Shown: positions 27,568 to 36,313 of the stretch, in pieces
How positions within the stretch are numbered: position 1 is the stretch's first letter
Layout of the letters: every line of letters starts with the position of its first letter
Assembly: GCA_027493525.1 (NCBI GenBank)
Contig: JAOSKN010000003.1
Span: 124,001-188,000 of the forward strand
Source: Planctomycetota bacterium
Lineage (GTDB): Bacteria > Planctomycetota > SZUA-567 > H5-PLA8
DNA: 64,000 nucleotides
Reading direction: 5' to 3'
Position numbers and translations under genes: made by a program
Notes under the pieces: model-generated
Database searches by the model: none
Told to the model about the DNA's origin: nothing
Seen by the model: the letters and a program-made list of their open reading frames with translations, nothing else

Positions 27568-28185
27568 TTACATCATGCTGAAGTCAACGCTTTCTTCAAC
27601 ATCCTCTTCGCTGCAAGTATCTTCCTCGGTTAGAGCCGCAGCCTGTTCCAGACCCACGAAGTGAATGTTCGTGGGCTGACCGACGGCGAGAAAGGCGTTG
27701 CCATTGGGATCGGCCAACAGAAATCCGACATCGGCCTCTAAACCACCTCGGTAACTGTATGGAAAGGTATAGATGGTGCCCTTCTTGATCTCTGTCAGGA
27801 GTCCCGAGAAATCACCCTCACCGCGCAAAACATAAACCGATTTGATATTATGGGAAAGGTAATCCTCAATGCTGGCGATTGCGGTCAGTGGCACGGGGGC
27901 CGAGTAACTGCTGGCTGACGGGGTGATGGGGCGCCCTTCTGGGTCGACGGGTTTCAGCTTCGACTTTTCTAGCCATTCGCCCTCCGGGGACAATTGCGCG
28001 AAGGCGGTGCCTCCCATACCAATCACTGTTCGGCCATCGTCAGCCAGCGTGGCCAACTGGCACTTTTGCCCCTTGCCGTCGAGGGCCTCGATGTCGATGA
28101 AGCCGTAGAGTCTTGTCCGGTCGACCTTTTCCGGGAAGAAGGAAAAGTCGGCGTCTCTGAATTTCAGGACAAGCGCCTTTGCCAT
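27568..28185 (-). CDS. Hypothetical protein, first gene of the ligase-MoxR operon
   Basis: 205 residues. The ATG at 28185 is chosen because gggaggttgcgtt lies just upstream. Predicted mostly beta-strand (AKALVLKFRDADFSFFPEKV ... TRLYGFIDIEALDGKGQKC), with an acidic C-terminus (EEDTCSEEDVEESVDFSMM). No known domain. As first gene of an eight-gene unit and divergent from the primase gene (start 28366), it probably belongs to the same functional module. The following gene starts 16 bp after its stop. Confidence 0.65.
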   Translation of the reverse strand: MAKALVLKFRDADFSFFPEKVDRTRLYGFIDIEALDGKGQKCQLATLADDGRTVIGMGGTAFAQLSPEGEWLEKSKLKPVDPEGRPITPSASSYSAPVPLTAIASIEDYLSHNIKSVYVLRGEGDFSGLLTEIKKGTIYTFPYSYRGGLEADVGFLLADPNGNAFLAVGQPTNIHFVGLEQAAALTEEDTCSEEDVEESVDFSMM

Positions 28186-28365
28186 AACGCAACCTCCCAT
28201 TTGGTTGTTGGTTACAGGGAAGAATTTACCTCCAGATGTGAGTCAAGAACAGCCGAAATCTCTGGAATGATTGCTATCTAGTGTCCGCTAGTGCGCCCAT
28301 GAAAATTACCGATTGATAACGGCATGCCGCTTGAGCCTTTACCTGAGGGACTCTAAATTGCGGCA
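28186..28365. promoter_or_regulatory. Divergent promoter region
   Basis: A 180-bp gap between the start of the minus-strand operon (28185) and the plus-strand primase-like gene (28366). It is AT-richer than the genes around it and must hold the promoters for both units. I see no unambiguous -35/-10 pair or strong operator palindrome. Confidence 0.5.
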
Positions 28366-29175
28366 ATGAGCGGCTACCTTGAGGTCATCGGCCGGGAATG
28401 GGCCGACCGTTCGAAGGGCTTGGCAGAGTGGGCCTTCGCGCATCTGGTCAATCGTACCGATGTTTGGGGCAGCTATCTCTCTCAACGCCGTCGAAATACC
28501 GATGACGACAAGGGCATGCGCTTTTTTACGGCGCCCTTCCCCAAAGCGCGCGGGAAGGGATTCCTTACTTCCACCATGCTCGTCCGCCATTTCTGCGGCA
28601 TGGACGGCGCCACAATCAGTCTGCATTCCACGAGCGCCGATAAAACCAGTAAGTGGCTGGCCATCGACATCGACCGCCATGAGCAGGAAAGCGCGACCAT
28701 AGAGGGGAACTTGGCGGTCGCACTGCGCTGGCACGACTGGCTCGTCTCAGTGGGGTTCGATCCACTCCTGATGGACTCGACGGAGATGGTGGATTCCACC
28801 TATTGATCGTTTTCAGCGAGCCAGTGCCTACGGCCGAACTGTATGTTCTCGGCCAGACGGTCCTGGCGGATTTCAAGAAAGTTCGGTTAGCCCGCCAGCC
28901 GGAGACCTATCCAAAGCAGGCGTGCCTGGAGGAAGGCCACTTCGGAAACTATCTACGTCTGATGGGGAGGCATCACACGCGCGCGTACTGGACGCATGTC
29001 TGGAGCGGAGAACCAGAGACGGGCGAGTCGTGGCTTGAGGGTGCTACCGCGATCGACCGTATTCTAGGCTCACGCATAGCCCTGCCGAACCTACTTCCCA
29101 AGTCCGAACGACTCTCGGAAGAACTCGTCCAGCAGAAGCAGCGTCTCATCACGCGTAAGCGACGTCCACGCCTGC
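28366..29175 (+). pseudogene. Archaeo-eukaryotic-type primase-polymerase (TOTE AEP-like), frameshifted
   Basis: The first frame (ATG 28366) gives MSGYLEVIGREWADR ... SKWLAIDIDRHEQE, with the catalytic DxD pair as DID (about 101-103). It breaks near 28780, where tcgacgga lacks one base. Restoring it gives DSNGDGGFHLLIVFSEPVP, the S/G-rich ...GxH motif of AEPs. This continues in the frame seen from 28803 with GNYLRLMGRHHTR, the third active-site motif, and SWLEGATAIDRIL. The family resembles the AEP of TOTE-type conflict systems and LigD-like polymerases, which make RNA/DNA on templates. Divergently placed to the ligase operon. A second break occurs near 29165 before the HAD region. Confidence 0.75.
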
Positions 29176-29691
29176 GTGGATCTGGACGGAGTGCTAGCCC
29201 GCTACGATGGCTGGAGGGGCCTCGACTTTACCGGTGCGCCGATGCCTGGCGCTGTTGAATTTACACGGGCGCTTTCGGAGTTTGCGGAAGTCGTGATCTT
29301 CACGACGCGCTGTACAATCGAACAGCATCGCGATGAACTGGGTGAGCTTACAAGGCCCGCGAGCGATCTAGCCCCGCGTCTGGTGCACAATATCCGGTAC
29401 TGGCTCCAGAAGCATAGGTTCACCTTCGAGGAAATTTACGTCTGACAGGGCAAACCCATCGCACATGCGTACATTGATGACCGCGCCATACGCTGTAACC
29501 CGCAGATGGATGGCCTGACGGCATTTGCCTTGGCCGCTGCACGTACACGCGAACTTTGCCGCAAGTCGCAAGGGCTGCTGAATCGACAGAAGAAAACTCG
29601 CCGACTCGCGTCTGGGAGCATTGATCAAGGCCTGGCCCAATTTGTCCGAGGCCAAACGCAAAGCGATCGAAAGGACCTTGTTACTTGCTAA
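29176..29691 (+). pseudogene. HAD-superfamily phosphatase-like, interrupted by TGA
   Basis: Reads VDLDGVLARYDGWRGLDFTG (motif I, DxD nucleophile pair), VVIFTTRC (motif II Thr) and, after an in-frame TGA at 29443-29445, QGKPIAHAYIDDRAIRC (motif IV DD). The TGA stands where a Gly (GGA) is expected, so a single substitution breaks the gene. The original start is unclear, since an ATC stands where an ATG would fit at about 29148. The size and motifs suggest a nucleotidase or polynucleotide-phosphatase-like HAD enzyme. Beside an AEP and a ligase, a DNA-end-processing role is possible, but this is inference. Confidence 0.65.
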
Positions 29692-29789
29692 AAGGAAAAT
29701 TCGAAACTCCAGAAATAGGCTCACAATGAACCGCCTGAAATTAGCCGCGAATGGATCAAGTCATTCAATTTGACGTTGTATGATGAGAA

Positions 29790-29902
29790 TTAGCAGGCGA
29801 CCCGCATGGCCGCCTCGACGAAGTCCGGGAACGGAGGCTTGAACCATGACGCGAACCGGCTGACGTTTGGCACGTGCGAGTCACAGTCAGCCACCCCATC
29901 TT
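29790..29902 (-). pseudogene. Serine recombinase C-terminal tail remnant
   Basis: The reverse strand encodes VADCDSHVPNVSRFASWFK, then PPFPDFVEAAMRVAC and a stop. It closely parallels the recombinase end at 31925-32040 (SHVPKASNFASWFKRPLPDF). Only about 38 codons remain, directly beyond the terminator of the secreted-protein gene. Confidence 0.7.
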
Positions 29903-29908
29903 TTGAAA

Positions 29909-29938
29909 AGGCCGTTTCGAATGATCTCGAAACGGCCT
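29909..29938. terminator. Bidirectional-type terminator hairpin
   Basis: Perfect 12-bp stem (aggccgtttcga / tcgaaacggcct) with a 6-nt loop. On the minus strand it is followed by ttttc, so it would end transcription of the secreted-protein gene that stops at 30007. Confidence 0.8.
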
Positions 29939-30006
29939 ATTTCCTGTCAGGCCTAGACTTACATTGTTCACATCTCGGTTCGAGCAGAGTGCTGCAAGAA
30001 CGGGGA

Positions 30007-31584
30007 TTACTTTCCTAATTCAATTGAAGTGACTTCCTTCGTGGTCGTTCCCGAGTCTGACTTTCCTTTGGTTTCAACCACGCTTTTCACCAGCGATCCG
30101 GGAATCTGAAGGGAGTGCCAGTAGACGGCATGCCGTTCCCTAGTGGGCGATTTCAGCGCTTCCTCTTCTTTGACGCATTTCACTGTCTGCCCAGCAATGG
30201 CAATCTCTTCATCGATAGCGACCACCTTTCGAGCCAGAGACTGTCCGTCGACGAGCGCACTGGCCCCCAGCGTATTTTCGCTCAAGGTCGATTCGACGAA
30301 CCAGCAGGAGAAATCACGCCTCGGCAGCTTCAGTGGTTCCTTGGCGAGAAGCAATGCGGCCTGCCACGGCCGATCCCACTCATCCTTCATGTCGTAGATG
30401 TTCAGTATGGTTGGGAACTCCGCCGCGGCAATTTTCTGGACGCCTTCTTTCGATGTCTTGAGTGATGCGTTGATCTCAATCAACTCCGGCCATGGCATCT
30501 CCAACACCATAGTCTCGATGCCTGCGCTCGGGCCTTCCACCTGCTTGGTCTGCAAGATAGGATATCCATCATCACAGACTCCAAGATACGTCACGGTCCA
30601 GACCCGAGGCTTGTCGGCCGGTTTGTCACCGGCGGGTTTCTGCGTCAGTGAATATGTCACTCGGGTTCCGACCTGGAATCCCGTCCACCCGGTTGCCTTT
30701 AGGCCGACGTCGGCGGGAGTACGTGGTTTAGCCTGGACGTGGAAGCTCTGGACAGTGGTACTCTGCAGTAGCGTTCCATCATCCTTTCGGCGAATTTCGT
30801 TTTTCATACGGCGGCCGGGAAGTTCATCGCTTAGCCATATCTTATTCTCCGCACGCGACTGGCCGAATTGCAGGTCCGAGACCCATACGGGAAACTGACG
30901 TTCCTTTCCGGCGACGGTGAGAGGCTCAGCAAAGGAAACCAGACGGCTTGTGCTCGAAGGACTCGCGTCATCGTCCTTCGCATACCATACAATCTTCACC
31001 ACCTGCGGGTCGACGCACAGGGTCAGAACGTGGCCTCCAAAGCGATCCATGTGCATGGGAAGCTTGACGTCTTTGCCGAACCAGAAACGCAGTTTCTGGT
31101 GCTCGCCCTCTGTTGACTTCCATTCTCTGACCTGGCACTGAACACGTTTACCGCCTATCTCCAGCACTTCGTCAGGCAGCTTCTCTTCCTTCCACTGAAT
31201 GTCATCGACATACTTCTTGACCGATTTGCCGTCATAAATGATATGTTCGCGATCTCCGTAGTTACGCCATCCGTTGAGATTTACAACGGCCCCGGTTTGA
31301 GTGCCCGAGCGATAGAGGTGCCTGACCCACTTTTTATCCGCCTTGGAAAACGTGTTCATGGTGACGCCGCCATCAGCACCAATGTCGGTGAGGTACATGC
31401 GAAGCGTTTCCTCCCGATCTTTGGCCTTATACTCGGGGTCTCCGCGATTGTAGTACGACGCTTCGATCCACGACCCGACCGGGAAGCCGCTCCAGTCGTT
31501 ATTGCATGGAACTTCCGCGGGCGGCGCATCGGCCGCCAACAGGCAATTGGCGCAGACCATCAACATCAGCAAAACCGTTCTCAT
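30007..31584 (-). CDS. Secreted protein of unknown function
   Basis: 525 residues from the ATG at 31584, chosen because MRTVLLMLMVCANCLLAADA is a clear signal peptide (cleavage after about residue 18, or lipid attachment at Cys14). The mature part appears to contain two similar beta-rich halves, each starting with a DWSGFPVGSWIEASY / TGWTGFQVGTRVTYS motif (about 30 and 300). This points to an internal duplication. No catalytic motif known to me. Likely periplasmic or surface-located. It is monocistronic, with a hairpin terminator at 29909-29938. Confidence 0.75.
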   Translation of the reverse strand: MRTVLLMLMVCANCLLAADAPPAEVPCNNDWSGFPVGSWIEASYYNRGDPEYKAKDREETLRMYLTDIGADGGVTMNTFSKADKKWVRHLYRSGTQTGAVVNLNGWRNYGDREHIIYDGKSVKKYVDDIQWKEEKLPDEVLEIGGKRVQCQVREWKSTEGEHQKLRFWFGKDVKLPMHMDRFGGHVLTLCVDPQVVKIVWYAKDDDASPSSTSRLVSFAEPLTVAGKERQFPVWVSDLQFGQSRAENKIWLSDELPGRRMKNEIRRKDDGTLLQSTTVQSFHVQAKPRTPADVGLKATGWTGFQVGTRVTYSLTQKPAGDKPADKPRVWTVTYLGVCDDGYPILQTKQVEGPSAGIETMVLEMPWPELIEINASLKTSKEGVQKIAAAEFPTILNIYDMKDEWDRPWQAALLLAKEPLKLPRRDFSCWFVESTLSENTLGASALVDGQSLARKVVAIDEEIAIAGQTVKCVKEEEALKSPTRERHAVYWHSLQIPGSLVKSVVETKGKSDSGTTTKEVTSIELGK

Positions 31585-31924
31585 TATCCAACCCTCGTTT
31601 GGGCAGTGTTGCCATGTCCCAACGCCATTCTTGTCTTGGAGCATGTCCCTAATGTAGTTGAAAAAAAGAGGCAGTGCTGCTGAAACCTGTGCTGTCGAGT
31701 TCACGGAATCAGCGAAAGGAGCCACCCCCATGGGAAGAAGATACGTTCGAAGAGTCGAAAGGGATACGAAAAAAGAGGCTTCAAGCAGGGACTCCTCGAC
31801 AGCCTAACGGATGATCTCCGGCGATTGTGTGGCGTCTCAGCCACAGAAATCTGGTTGGTTGACTGCTAAGCGCAATGTCCGCCTATATCGTCATGTCCTC
31901 AAAGTTGATTCTGTATGATTAGGG
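31585..31924. other. Upstream region without a recognised gene
   Basis: About 340 bp upstream of the secreted-protein gene, presumably including its promoter. The part 31730-31860 has a short basic open stretch (GRRYVRRVERDTKKEASSRD) with no start or homologue recognised. Confidence 0.4.
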
Positions 31925-32208
31925 CTATGAGGCGACCCTTATGGCCGCCTCTATGAAGTCCGGCAACGGACGCTTGAACCATGATGCAAAATTGCTGGCC
32001 TTTGGCACGTGCGAACGGCAGCTAGCCACCTTATCTCCCAAAATCGCCGTTTTCGCGACTTCATCGAGCGGGCAACGCCAGGTCATTCTTAGACTTACCT
32101 CATCCGCTTCCCGGTTCGTGAACATAATTTCCAGCAACTCCCTCCTGACCGAGTTGCACGAACCGAGCCAAGTTTCGGCCGCTTTCTGCGTCAGATCGAA
32201 GACTTTGA
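31925..32208 (-). pseudogene. Serine recombinase C-terminal fragment
   Basis: The reverse strand reads KVFDLTQKAAETWLGSCNSV, then RRELLEIMFTNREADEVSL, and ends PLPDFIEAAIRVAS-stop. The first 20 codons match the end of the recombinase at positions 1-60 of the window almost base for base. This copy therefore shows how that gene ends. It abuts a response-regulator fragment at about 32210 and has no start of its own. Confidence 0.8.
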
Positions 32209-32214
32209 GCCGAT

Positions 32215-32526
32215 CTACTCGTTGCGGACGCCATCCAGAACTTCCCGCACCTTTTGAGCCAGGCTGCTCGGAGTGAAGGGCTTTTGCAGGAAGTGAGCGC
32301 CGGGTTCAAGCGTGCCGCCGAGAACGATACCCTGGTTCGTATAGCCGGACATGAAGAGGACCTTGATTTCCGGATTTAAGCGAATGAGTTGCTGGGCCAA
32401 TGTCGCCCCACCCATTTGGGGCATCGCCACGTCCGAGATCAAGAGGTTGATTTCGTCCTTGTATGACTCGTAAACACGCAGAGCCTCCGCGCCGTTTTCG
32501 GCTGTATGCACGATATAGCCATTCAT
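32215..32526 (-). pseudogene. Response-regulator receiver domain, 5' truncated
   Basis: About 103 residues of a CheY-like receiver domain. The phosphoacceptor Asp is in LLISDVAMPQMGG, the conserved Thr/Ser region in VLFMSGYTNQG and the switch Lys in FLQKPFTPSSL. The first beta strand with the acidic pocket (normally VLVVDDE) is missing because the frame begins at NGYIVHTAENG. Sequence style (MSGYT ... FLQKPF) is that of receiver domains at the C-end of hybrid histidine kinases. A stranded fragment. Confidence 0.8.
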
Positions 32527-32733
32527 TTGTGTCTTGTGCCGTTTCCGTGCGATGCAGAGGAGACGATAGATTTTATGTACATAACTTGGGTGTTTGGCGA
32601 AGAGCTAACTGCCTGGCTTTGCAAGGCCGATCTCGATAATCGACGACGAAAGGGGCAATTGTTGTTAGAGTCTCGTATGAGTTTCTTTGCCTGAGGGCAG
32701 AGCTTCAGCAGCCGCATGATGGACTTTAAGGTA
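32527..32733. other. No gene seen
   Basis: About 200 bp between the receiver fragment and a small hypothetical frame. No coding pattern, hairpin or repeat that I can support. Confidence 0.4.
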
Positions 32734-32961
32734 TCATGCAAGATCGCGGGTCGTTTCGAGGTTGTTCGCGCGAACGATGCGGTCGTATTGCTCGGCGAGT
32801 TCGAGCGCGGTTGGCGGGTCGCTTGGTTTCAGAAGCTGTGCTTCACCAAGGTCTTGGTCAAGGTGTTCGTGCGAACTGTTTAAGGCGAGTGTTAGAGTTC
32901 GACCTGCATCAAATTTGCTCCACCATTCCTGACGCAGAACCTTCCAGTAAGTCCAGGCCAT
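32734..32961 (-). CDS. Small hypothetical protein or fragment
   Basis: 75 residues (AWTYWKVLRQEWWSKFDAGR ... LAEQYDRIVRANNLETTRDLA). Composition is protein-like and helical, but no family is recognised. It is divergent from the epimerase gene, with 44 bp between starts. It could be the C-terminal end of a larger lost gene. Confidence 0.3.
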   Translation of the reverse strand: MAWTYWKVLRQEWWSKFDAGRTLTLALNSSHEHLDQDLGEAQLLKPSDPPTALELAEQYDRIVRANNLETTRDLA

Positions 32962-33005
32962 TCGCCGTTGACCGCGCGCCCGAATCCTATATCCTTTGAC
33001 GCGCC

Positions 33006-33971
33006 ATGAAGATACTATTGACCGGCGCGGCCGGGTTCGTGGGTTCGCACGCGGCCGAACGCCTCCTGGCGCTGGGGCATCAGGTCGTCGGGCTCGACAA
33101 CTTCGACCCCTACTACGACCCCGCCATCAAGCGCCGCAACGTCGAGGCCGCGCGCGCGAAGTATCCTCAAGCTTACGAACTGATCGAGGGCGACTTCGGC
33201 GCTCCGGCGCTGCTGGACAAGGTGCTCGGCGCCGGCTGCGACGCGGTGATCCACCTGGCCGCCCAGGCCGGCGTCCGCCCGTCGCTGGAAGACCCGCTGA
33301 AGTACGAGCGCGTCAACGTTACGAACCTGCTCCGCCTGCTCGAAGCGCTGCGCCAGCACGGCCCGCGCAAGCTCGTGGCGGCCTCGTCGAGCAGCGTTTA
33401 CGGAAACGTGACGCCCGCGCCGTTCCGCGAGGACGCGCCGTGCGCGCAGCCGCAGTCTCCGTACGGGGCCTCCAAGCGCGCCGGCGAAATCTACCTCGGA
33501 ACCTACGCGCGGCTTTACGGCATCAATACTGTCGTGGTGCGCCCGTTCACCGTCTACGGCCCGCGGCAGCGCCCGGACATGGCCATCGCGGCCTTCGCGC
33601 GGAAGATTCTGCTTGGCGAAGAGCTCACGCTCTTCGGCGACGGCAGTTCCGCGCGCGACTACACTTTCGTCGAGGATATCGTCGCGGGGCTGGTGGGCGC
33701 GCTGGAGGCCGAGATCGGTTTTGGAATCTACAACCTCGGCGGCGACCGCCCGGTCGAGCTGCGCGAACTGGTTGCGGCCCTTGAAGCCGCCACGGGCAAG
33801 CGCGCGCGCGTCAAGCACGCGCCCATGCAGGCCGGCGACGTCGAACGCACCTGCGCCGACCTGACCCGCGCCCGCCGCGACCTGGGCTACGCGCCGAAGG
33901 TGAGCCTGGAGGAAGGCCTGCGCCGCACGGTGGCGTGGGTGAAGGAAGAGCTGGCTCGCGAAGGAGCGTAG
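33006..33971 (+). CDS. NAD-dependent UDP-sugar epimerase (UDP-glucuronate 4-epimerase-like)
   Basis: 321 residues of the extended short-chain dehydrogenase family. The N-terminal Rossmann motif is TGAAGFVGSHAAERL (Gly-x-x-Gly-x-x-Gly). The catalytic Ser/Thr region is ASSSSVYGN and the YxxxK motif is YGASKRAGE (Tyr about 157). VVRPFTVYGPRQRPDM and GDGSSARDYTFVEDIV are typical of UDP-glucuronate/galacturonate 4-epimerases. It converts the C4 configuration of a UDP-sugar for surface polysaccharide synthesis. The Sel1 gene follows 12 bp later, suggesting cotranscription. Confidence 0.9.
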   Translation: MKILLTGAAGFVGSHAAERLLALGHQVVGLDNFDPYYDPAIKRRNVEAARAKYPQAYELIEGDFGAPALLDKVLGAGCDAVIHLAAQAGVRPSLEDPLKYERVNVTNLLRLLEALRQHGPRKLVAASSSSVYGNVTPAPFREDAPCAQPQSPYGASKRAGEIYLGTYARLYGINTVVVRPFTVYGPRQRPDMAIAAFARKILLGEELTLFGDGSSARDYTFVEDIVAGLVGALEAEIGFGIYNLGGDRPVELRELVAALEAATGKRARVKHAPMQAGDVERTCADLTRARRDLGYAPKVSLEEGLRRTVAWVKEELAREGA

Positions 33972-33983
33972 CGGAACACAAAC

Positions 33984-35235
33984 ATGGCTCGCATGCACAC
34001 GGTCCCCATCCTGTCCTGCCTCCTTTGCCTGTCGCCGCTCGGGCTCATACGACGCGGCCACGCGGAAGACCAAGCGGTTGCCGCCGAGGACAAGCTGCTG
34101 GCGGCGGGGCGGTATGTCGAGGTTCCGGAAGGAGAAGCGCCCCACGCCAAAGCGGCATGGGCGTTCGCGCGCTTCTTTCTGGCGCCCGACAAGCGGGTTG
34201 CCGAAGCGGCGCGCGAGGCGCACCAGGCCGGCGAAGATCTCGGGACGTTCGTACTGTTCCGTTGCCATTCGGACGGCTGCGGGTTGCGCCGGGACGAAAA
34301 AGAGATGTACAAGCTGAACTACGCTTTGCGCGAAAAGCTGGACCGGAAGAAGGAGTTGAACGCGCTGGAGGCGTACATGCGCTCGTGGCTCCTCGACGGC
34401 GACGAGGACGGCATCCAGAGAAGCCAGACGCCGGAAGAGTCCTTGGATAAACGGCTCCACTCCGATAAGTCACGCTGGGATTGGCTTGCGCGGGCGGCCG
34501 AGTCGGAATGCGCGCAGGCGCTCAATGACATGGGCGAGGCCTATCAAAGAGGCGAGGACCACGAGAAGGCGCTCGCGTGCTACGAGAAGGCCGCCAAACT
34601 TGGGTTGGCGGCGGGCTATAAGGACGCCGGCTATCTCTATTCGGTCGGAAGAGGCGCGAAGCTGGACTCCGGCATGGCCCTGGCGCTCGCCGAAGAAGGC
34701 GCCAAACGGGGCGACGTCTACGCCATGATCAACATGGCGGTGTTCTTCGACCGGGGCATGGGGGTTGGGGAAGACAAGCAAAAGGCGCGTTCCTGGATCG
34801 ACAAGGCCGTGGCTTGCGGCCACGTGATGGGCGCGCTGGAAAAGGGATTGGCTTGCTACACGGGGAATTACGGATACCCGAAAGATCCCGCAGCGGGAAG
34901 AGAACTCTTCCGGCAGGCGATTCGTAGCGGACATCGGTTTGTCCTGCTGCAATTGGCCTCCTTGAGTTACGAAGGCGCCGGGATCGAGAAGGACGGCCGC
35001 AAAGCCGTCGCCTACGCGGAAGCCGCTTTTGTCCAAGGCGAAGTGAAAGCCGCGCAGTTGCTGGCGCACCTTTACCGGAATGGGACCGCAGGCGTCGAAA
35101 AGAACGAGAAACTGGCGGACTACTGGTCCCTGCAATCCGAGCCGCAGTTGGCGCTTCGTGCTCGGCGGCGCCGAAAGCAACCCGGCGCTTGCGGAGCGGC
35201 TGGGGAAATTGGATCCGTTTGCGGTCGAACCGTAA
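33984..35235 (+). pseudogene. Sel1-repeat secreted protein, frameshift near C-terminus
   Basis: The N-terminal signal segment (VPILSCLLCLSPLGLIRRGHA) is followed, from about residue 170, by Sel1-like repeats (AAKLGLAAGYKDAGYLYSVG, NMAVFFDRGMGVGEDKQKA, LAHLYRNGTAGVEKNEKLA). Sel1 repeats bind partner proteins. The open frame runs on artificially over ribH and nusB. A one-base break at about 35145-35160 is indicated because the alternate frame reads VLGGAESNPALAERLGKLDP and stops naturally at 35233-35235, in front of ribH. The full product is about 416 residues. Confidence 0.75.
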
Positions 35236-35274
35236 ACGGCTACGGAGTGTGGACCCGGAGTCGAGAGCTACACC

Positions 35275-35742
35275 ATGCCGACCAAGATCGAAGGTCATTT
35301 CGTCGCCAAAAAAGGCGCGCGCTTCGGAATCGTCGTCTCGCGCTGGAACAGCATCGTCACCGTACGCCTGGTGGGCGGGGCGGTGGACGGGCTGGTCCGG
35401 CACGGCGTGCCCGAGGAGCGCATCGACGTGGTGCACGTGCCGGGCTCCTTCGAGCTGCCGCTGATCGCGAAGAAGCTCGCCGCCTCCCGCAAGTACACCG
35501 CCCTGATCGCCCTGGGCTGCGTGATCCGGGGTGGGACGCCGCACTTCGAGTACGTCGCGGGCGAGGCGACCAAGGGGCTCGCGCAGGTCGCGCTCGACGC
35601 GGGGATTCCTGTGGCCTTCGGCGTGCTCACGTGCGATACTTTGGAACAGGCGCTGGACCGCGCCGGAGCCAAGCACGGCAACAAGGGTTTCGAGGCCGCG
35701 ATGAGCGCGCTCGAGATGTCCGATCTGCTCGGCAAGCTGTAA
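35275..35742 (+). CDS. ribH: 6,7-dimethyl-8-ribityllumazine synthase
   Basis: 155 residues, normal length. It catalyses the penultimate step of riboflavin synthesis, joining 5-amino-6-ribitylaminouracil and dihydroxybutanone phosphate. Conserved segments: GIVVSRWNSIVT, HVPGSFELPLIAKKLA, ALGCVIRGGTPHFEYV (with the catalytic His) and PVAFGVLTCDTLEQALDRAG. Followed after 15 bp by nusB, the classic ribH-nusB pair. Confidence 0.97.
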   Translation: MPTKIEGHFVAKKGARFGIVVSRWNSIVTVRLVGGAVDGLVRHGVPEERIDVVHVPGSFELPLIAKKLAASRKYTALIALGCVIRGGTPHFEYVAGEATKGLAQVALDAGIPVAFGVLTCDTLEQALDRAGAKHGNKGFEAAMSALEMSDLLGKL

Positions 35743-35757
35743 GGCAAAGGAGGACGG

Positions 35758-36312
35758 GTGCGGGCTTCTTCCCGCATCCCGCACGCCATGGACGTCCACC
35801 GCGTGGAACCCGACGACGAAGCCGCCGAACGCCCGCGCGCGCACCGGCATCCGCGCACGCTCGGGCGCGAACTGGCCTTGCAGTACCTTTACATGCACGA
35901 CGTCCTCGAAGGCAAGGACGTGCAGTTGCTCTCCGATTTCCTGGGCGTCCAGGAGCCCCGCCCGGACGCCGAGAGCGCCGACTTCGCGCGCGCGCTGGTG
36001 GACGCCGTCGTTGCGCACCGCGAGGAACTCGACGCGGAGATCGCCGCCGCCGCGACCAATTGGAAGCTCTCCCGCATGGCCATCGTGGACCGCAACATCC
36101 TGCGGCTGGGGCTGGCGGAGCTGATCTCGCAGCGCGAGACTCCCTACAAGGTCGTCATCAACGAGGCCGTCGAACTGGCGCGGCTCTTCAGCAGCGAGGC
36201 CGCCTGCGGCTTCGTCAACGGGCTGCTGGACCGCCTTCGCGCCAAGCTCCGCCCCGGCGAGAAGCCCAGCGACCCGGCGCTCAAGAGCGTCCCGCCGCCC
36301 GACGCGCCCTAA
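35758..36312 (+). CDS. nusB: Transcription antitermination factor NusB
   Basis: 184 residues from a GTG at 35758 (an ATG at 35788, MDVHRVEPDDE, is possible). The NusB fold is shown by RTLGRELALQYLYMHDVLEG, SRMAIVDRNILRLGLAEL and YKVVINEAVELARLFSSEAACGFVNGLLD. With NusE it binds boxA RNA and promotes rRNA antitermination. Longer than average at both ends (acidic N-terminus, Pro-rich C-terminus). It ends 1 bp before the PHP gene. Confidence 0.95.
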   Translation: MRASSRIPHAMDVHRVEPDDEAAERPRAHRHPRTLGRELALQYLYMHDVLEGKDVQLLSDFLGVQEPRPDAESADFARALVDAVVAHREELDAEIAAAATNWKLSRMAIVDRNILRLGLAELISQRETPYKVVINEAVELARLFSSEAACGFVNGLLDRLRAKLRPGEKPSDPALKSVPPPDAP

Positions 36313-36313
36313 C

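Noticed and set aside
29443..29445. UGA read as glycine (genetic code 25)
   Set aside because: The TGA stands at a Gly position, but many clearly complete genes in the window end with TGA, and no other gene has an in-frame TGA at a conserved Gly.
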